From contig QHYO01000450.1 of assembly GCA_003224135.1 (NCBI GenBank), positions 1 through 8,637 of the forward strand: 8,637 bases of DNA, written 5' to 3'. Below the pieces are notes generated by a model, which searched no databases, had not been told where the DNA came from, and saw only the letters and a list, made by a program, of their open reading frames with translations. Shown in pieces: positions 6,625 to 8,637 of the stretch (its first letter is position 1; every line of letters begins with the position of its first letter). The stretch is from Acidobacteriota bacterium (GTDB lineage Bacteria > Acidobacteriota > Terriglobia > Acidiferrales > UBA7541). The position numbers and the translations under genes are program-made.

Positions 6625-7067
6625 GCGTTTCACTCCGCACCAAGTCGCGCGAGTTCGCAATGCAAATGCTCTTCCAATGGGAAATGAGCCCGCAGGATCC
6701 ACGCATGCTAGAAATAAAATTCTGGAAAGGCACAACAGCCTCCGAAGACACGGAAAAGTTTGCGAATCAGCTTTTCGAGGGTGCTGTGCGAACGGTCAAA
6801 GACTTGGACGTGGTGATCGAGAAGCACTGCGAGAACTGGCGGTTCGATCGCATCGCTGCGATTGACCGCGCAATTTTGCGGCTGGCGATGCACGAGCTGG
6901 CCGTCGGAAAAACGCCGGCCAGGGCGGTCATCAACGAAGCCATCGAGCTTGCTAAGAAATTTTCGGGCGAAGATTCCGGAGGCTTCGTCAACGGGATTCT
7001 GGACGCTGTCAGCAAGGCTTATCCTAAGTATTCGCGCCCCGCGCTTCACAAACCGAAATCTACATAG
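6621..7067 (+). CDS. nusB: Transcription antitermination factor NusB
   Basis: NusB binds boxA RNA with NusE (ribosomal protein S10) and supports antitermination and processing of rRNA transcripts. The 148-residue protein is all helical and typical in length. Recognisable blocks are the basic start RTKSREFAMQMLFQWE (residues 6-21), the central W-x-FDRIAAIDRAILRLAMHEL and the closing PARAVINEAIELAKKFSGE followed by FVNGILDAV. The ATG at 6621 shares ATGA with the ribH stop, so translation is probably coupled; there is no strong ribosome site of its own. The ribH-nusB order is well known in many bacteria, including E. coli. The gene ends 13 bases from the stop of the converging PhzF-family gene. 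Confidence 0.95.
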   Translation: MSVSLRTKSREFAMQMLFQWEMSPQDPRMLEIKFWKGTTASEDTEKFANQLFEGAVRTVKDLDVVIEKHCENWRFDRIAAIDRAILRLAMHELAVGKTPARAVINEAIELAKKFSGEDSGGFVNGILDAVSKAYPKYSRPALHKPKST

Positions 7068-7080
7068 AACCTCGGCGCCG

Positions 7081-7956
7081 CTAGATAGTTCCTTCGAAAA
7101 CGCGAACCGCCGCTCCACTCACGCGCGGAATCAGTTTTTTCCCGGACTGTGTAACTTCCACTTCGATCTGACTTGGCCGCCCCATTTCGACGCCCTGCTG
7201 AATACTCAGCGTGTGGCCGGCGCCGAGTTTGCCCTGCTTGACCAGAAATGCGCCAAGCGAACCCGCCGCGGAACCGGTTGCCGCGTCCTCGTACAGCTCC
7301 CAAGGAAGCATCCCGCGCGTGAATGCTTTTCCGTTTCCGTTCAATGCAAAGCAGTAAGCCATCGTCGCATTCTTTCCGATCAACCGCCGCAATTCCGACA
7401 TGTTCATTTCTATCTTTCCAAGCGCCGCGCGATTTCGCAGCGGCACCATCAGGTTGAACACACCCGTCGAAACGCAGGTCGCTTCCATCGATGGGTCGAA
7501 GTCCTTTCGCGAAAGACCGAGAGCCTTGGCCAGAGCATCCGGCCTCACTTTCAGCGGCTTGAACTGCGCTTCCCTCTGCGTCATCGTCACGCGCTGCGGC
7601 CTGCCGTCCTTAAAACGAATCTCCACGGGAAGCACACCAGCGCCGGTTTGTTGAAGAACATGAACGCCGCCTTCTTGCGCCGGCACCACTCCAAGTTCCG
7701 CGAGCAAAAACCATGTGCCGATCACGGGATGTCCCGCAAGTTTCAATTCTTCCCGCGTCGTGAACATGCGCAGCCGTGCCAGCGCATTGTCCTCTGTCGG
7801 TTTTTGCACGAACACGGTTTCCGAAAGATTCATCTCACGCGCGATGGCTTGCATGGCGTTGTCAGACAGTCCATCACCATCGGTGAACACCGCCAGCGGA
7901 TTGCCTTCGAAGCGTGTGGTGGTAAAAACATCGAGCGTATAGTAACGGTGACTCAT
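7081..7956 (-). CDS. PhzF-family protein (diaminopimelate-epimerase fold, probable isomerase)
   Basis: PhzF proteins have two mirror-like halves of the diaminopimelate-epimerase fold. The founding member isomerises a phenazine precursor, but most relatives have no known substrate. At 291 residues this one has normal length. Signatures are FEGNPLAVF (16-24), NLSETVF with Glu46 at the position of PhzF's catalytic Glu45, AGHPVIGT with His77, and EDAATGSAAG with Asp225 near the second-half active site, followed by MGRPSQIEV. There is no phenazine gene nearby, so that pathway should not be assumed. It follows the cupin gene by 21 bases on the same strand. No good Shine-Dalgarno precedes the ATG at 7956, which suggests reliance on upstream translation. 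Substrate unknown. Confidence 0.9.
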   Translation of the reverse strand: MSHRYYTLDVFTTTRFEGNPLAVFTDGDGLSDNAMQAIAREMNLSETVFVQKPTEDNALARLRMFTTREELKLAGHPVIGTWFLLAELGVVPAQEGGVHVLQQTGAGVLPVEIRFKDGRPQRVTMTQREAQFKPLKVRPDALAKALGLSRKDFDPSMEATCVSTGVFNLMVPLRNRAALGKIEMNMSELRRLIGKNATMAYCFALNGNGKAFTRGMLPWELYEDAATGSAAGSLGAFLVKQGKLGAGHTLSIQQGVEMGRPSQIEVEVTQSGKKLIPRVSGAAVRVFEGTI

Positions 7957-7977
7957 GGCATGGGTGGCAAAACCGGA

Positions 7978-8337
7978 TTACAGCGTTTCCAGTTGAGCGA
8001 GTGTCCTTTCATTGGTGACATTTCCCGTATTCAACGTGGATTTCGGCTCGAACAGAAGAACCTGCGTCTCCTCGTCCGAAACCGGCAAGTGCTCAACTCC
8101 CCGTGGCACGATAATGAATTCACCGGGCCGTACCAGTTCTTCATGGTCCCTGAATTTCATGCGCAATTGGCCCTTCACCACAAGAAACATTTCGTCCTCA
8201 TCGTCATGGTGATGCCATACAAATTCACCGGCGACTTTCACAGCCTTGATGTAGCTGTCATTTATCTCACCCAGGATCTTCGGGCTCCAGAGCTCGTTGA
8301 ACTGCGAGAATTTTTGCGCGATATTTACGGTGTGCAT
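7978..8337 (-). CDS. Small single-domain cupin protein
   Basis: A 119-residue cupin, a one-barrel fold that usually holds a metal ion. Numbered from its ATG, motif 1 gives His42 and His44 in WHHHDDEDE, Glu49 and Gly56, fitting G-x-HxH-x4-E-x6-G. Motif 2 gives GEFIIVPRGVEH with His84. The three histidines and one glutamate expected as metal ligands are therefore all present. Function is unassigned: such proteins can be sugar isomerases, dioxygenases or binding proteins. I chose ATG 8337 over the adjacent GTG at 8340 because the GGAGG upstream is then six bases away and not three. It sits 14 bases after a phosphohexomutase gene and 21 bases before the PhzF-family gene, so the three are probably co-transcribed. 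Confidence 0.88.
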   Translation of the reverse strand: MHTVNIAQKFSQFNELWSPKILGEINDSYIKAVKVAGEFVWHHHDDEDEMFLVVKGQLRMKFRDHEELVRPGEFIIVPRGVEHLPVSDEETQVLLFEPKSTLNTGNVTNERTLAQLETL

Positions 8338-8343
8338 CACGAA

Positions 8344-8348
8344 CCTCC
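8344..8348 (-). promoter_or_regulatory. Ribosome binding site of the cupin gene
   Basis: Read on the minus strand this is GGAGG, six bases before ATG 8337 and three before GTG 8340. It lies entirely in the short gap after the phosphohexomutase stop codon and decides in favour of the ATG start. Confidence 0.7.
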
Positions 8349-8351
8349 GGT

Positions 8352-8637
8352 TCAGAACGTGTGAATTCGATCGGCAACCGCGCTCAACACATTGCGCGTC
8401 GACTGCCGCTGAGACGTTTCCGCGTAGACGCGTAAAAGATTTTCCGTTCCCGACGCGCGGACCATCACCCAGCCAATCTCTCCGAGGTACAGCTTGATTC
8501 CGTCGATCGTTTCATTTCGGACGACGGGCCATTCGAGGATCTTCTTCGCATCGCCGTCAGAAAACCAGGCCATGGCTTTCTCTTTTTGTTTCGGCGTAAC
8601 GTCCAGGTCGACGCGTCCGTAATGGTGTTCGCCGAAT
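8352..8637 (-). CDS. Phosphoglucomutase/phosphomannomutase family protein, C-terminal fragment (5' end outside window)
   Basis: Enzymes of this family move a phosphate between positions 1 and 6 of a hexose, feeding glycogen, cell wall or exopolysaccharide synthesis. The last 95 codons are visible, and the frame stays open to the window edge, starting FGEHHYGRVDLDV. This is domain 4, which closes over the substrate phosphate. The hallmark is RASGTENLLRVYAE, the phosphate-binding loop (R-x-SGTE) plus following strand, preceded by a DGIKLYL segment and GWVMVR. Domain 4 alone does not tell glucose, mannose and glucosamine mutases apart. The catalytic serine and metal loop lie beyond the right edge. 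An internal Met at 8571-8573 could be mistaken for the start. It is the first visible gene of the minus-strand cluster. Confidence 0.88.
   Translation of the reverse strand, partial: FGEHHYGRVDLDVTPKQKEKAMAWFSDGDAKKILEWPVVRNETIDGIKLYLGEIGWVMVRASGTENLLRVYAETSQRQSTRNVLSAVADRIHTF

Noticed and set aside
6862..8364. 500-codon plus-strand open frame opposite the PhzF and cupin genes
   Set aside because: It overlaps nusB in another frame and then lies antisense to two genes with clear family motifs. Its translation is rich in Arg, His and Ser with no recognisable domain, as expected for a chance open frame in GC-rich sequence.

Overview
This 8.6 kb window is ordinary-looking bacterial chromosome with moderately high GC and tightly packed genes. 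The gene content and the style of the proteins suggest an Acidobacteria-type soil bacterium (Koribacter-like). That placement is an inference from memory; there is no rRNA or other taxonomic marker in the window. I see no tRNA, rRNA, CRISPR array, insertion sequence, phage gene or attachment site.

Plus strand, left to right. The window opens inside the 3' end of trpD (tryptophan synthesis). A 160-base gap with a plausible sigma-70 promoter follows. Next is a large 862-residue cytoplasmic protein made of tetratricopeptide repeats, a GAF-like domain and a C-terminal GGDEF-fold domain whose signature motif has been lost. Then come three genes for reversible short-chain acyl-CoA chemistry: thiolase, 3-hydroxyacyl-CoA dehydrogenase and enoyl-CoA hydratase. 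Together they would interconvert two acetyl-CoA and crotonyl-CoA, or run the last steps of beta-oxidation. All three keep their catalytic residues. After them, in the same direction, come ribH (riboflavin synthesis) and nusB (transcription antitermination), which overlap by an ATGA. The ribH-nusB pairing is common in bacteria.

Minus strand, converging on nusB with only 13 bases between stop codons. Reading from the right edge there is the 3' end of a phosphohexomutase gene (phosphoglucomutase/phosphomannomutase family), a small single-domain cupin, and a PhzF-family isomerase-like protein. Spacings of 14 and 21 bases suggest one transcript.

I did not find a convincing new biological system. 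The most interesting item is the TPR-GAF-degenerate-GGDEF protein, which looks like a sensor or scaffold derived from a diguanylate cyclase architecture. Its 5' end is also puzzling: a 23-codon open frame with the better Shine-Dalgarno sequence stops in an ATGA overlap with the apparent start, which could mean a frameshift, a coupled leader peptide, or chance.
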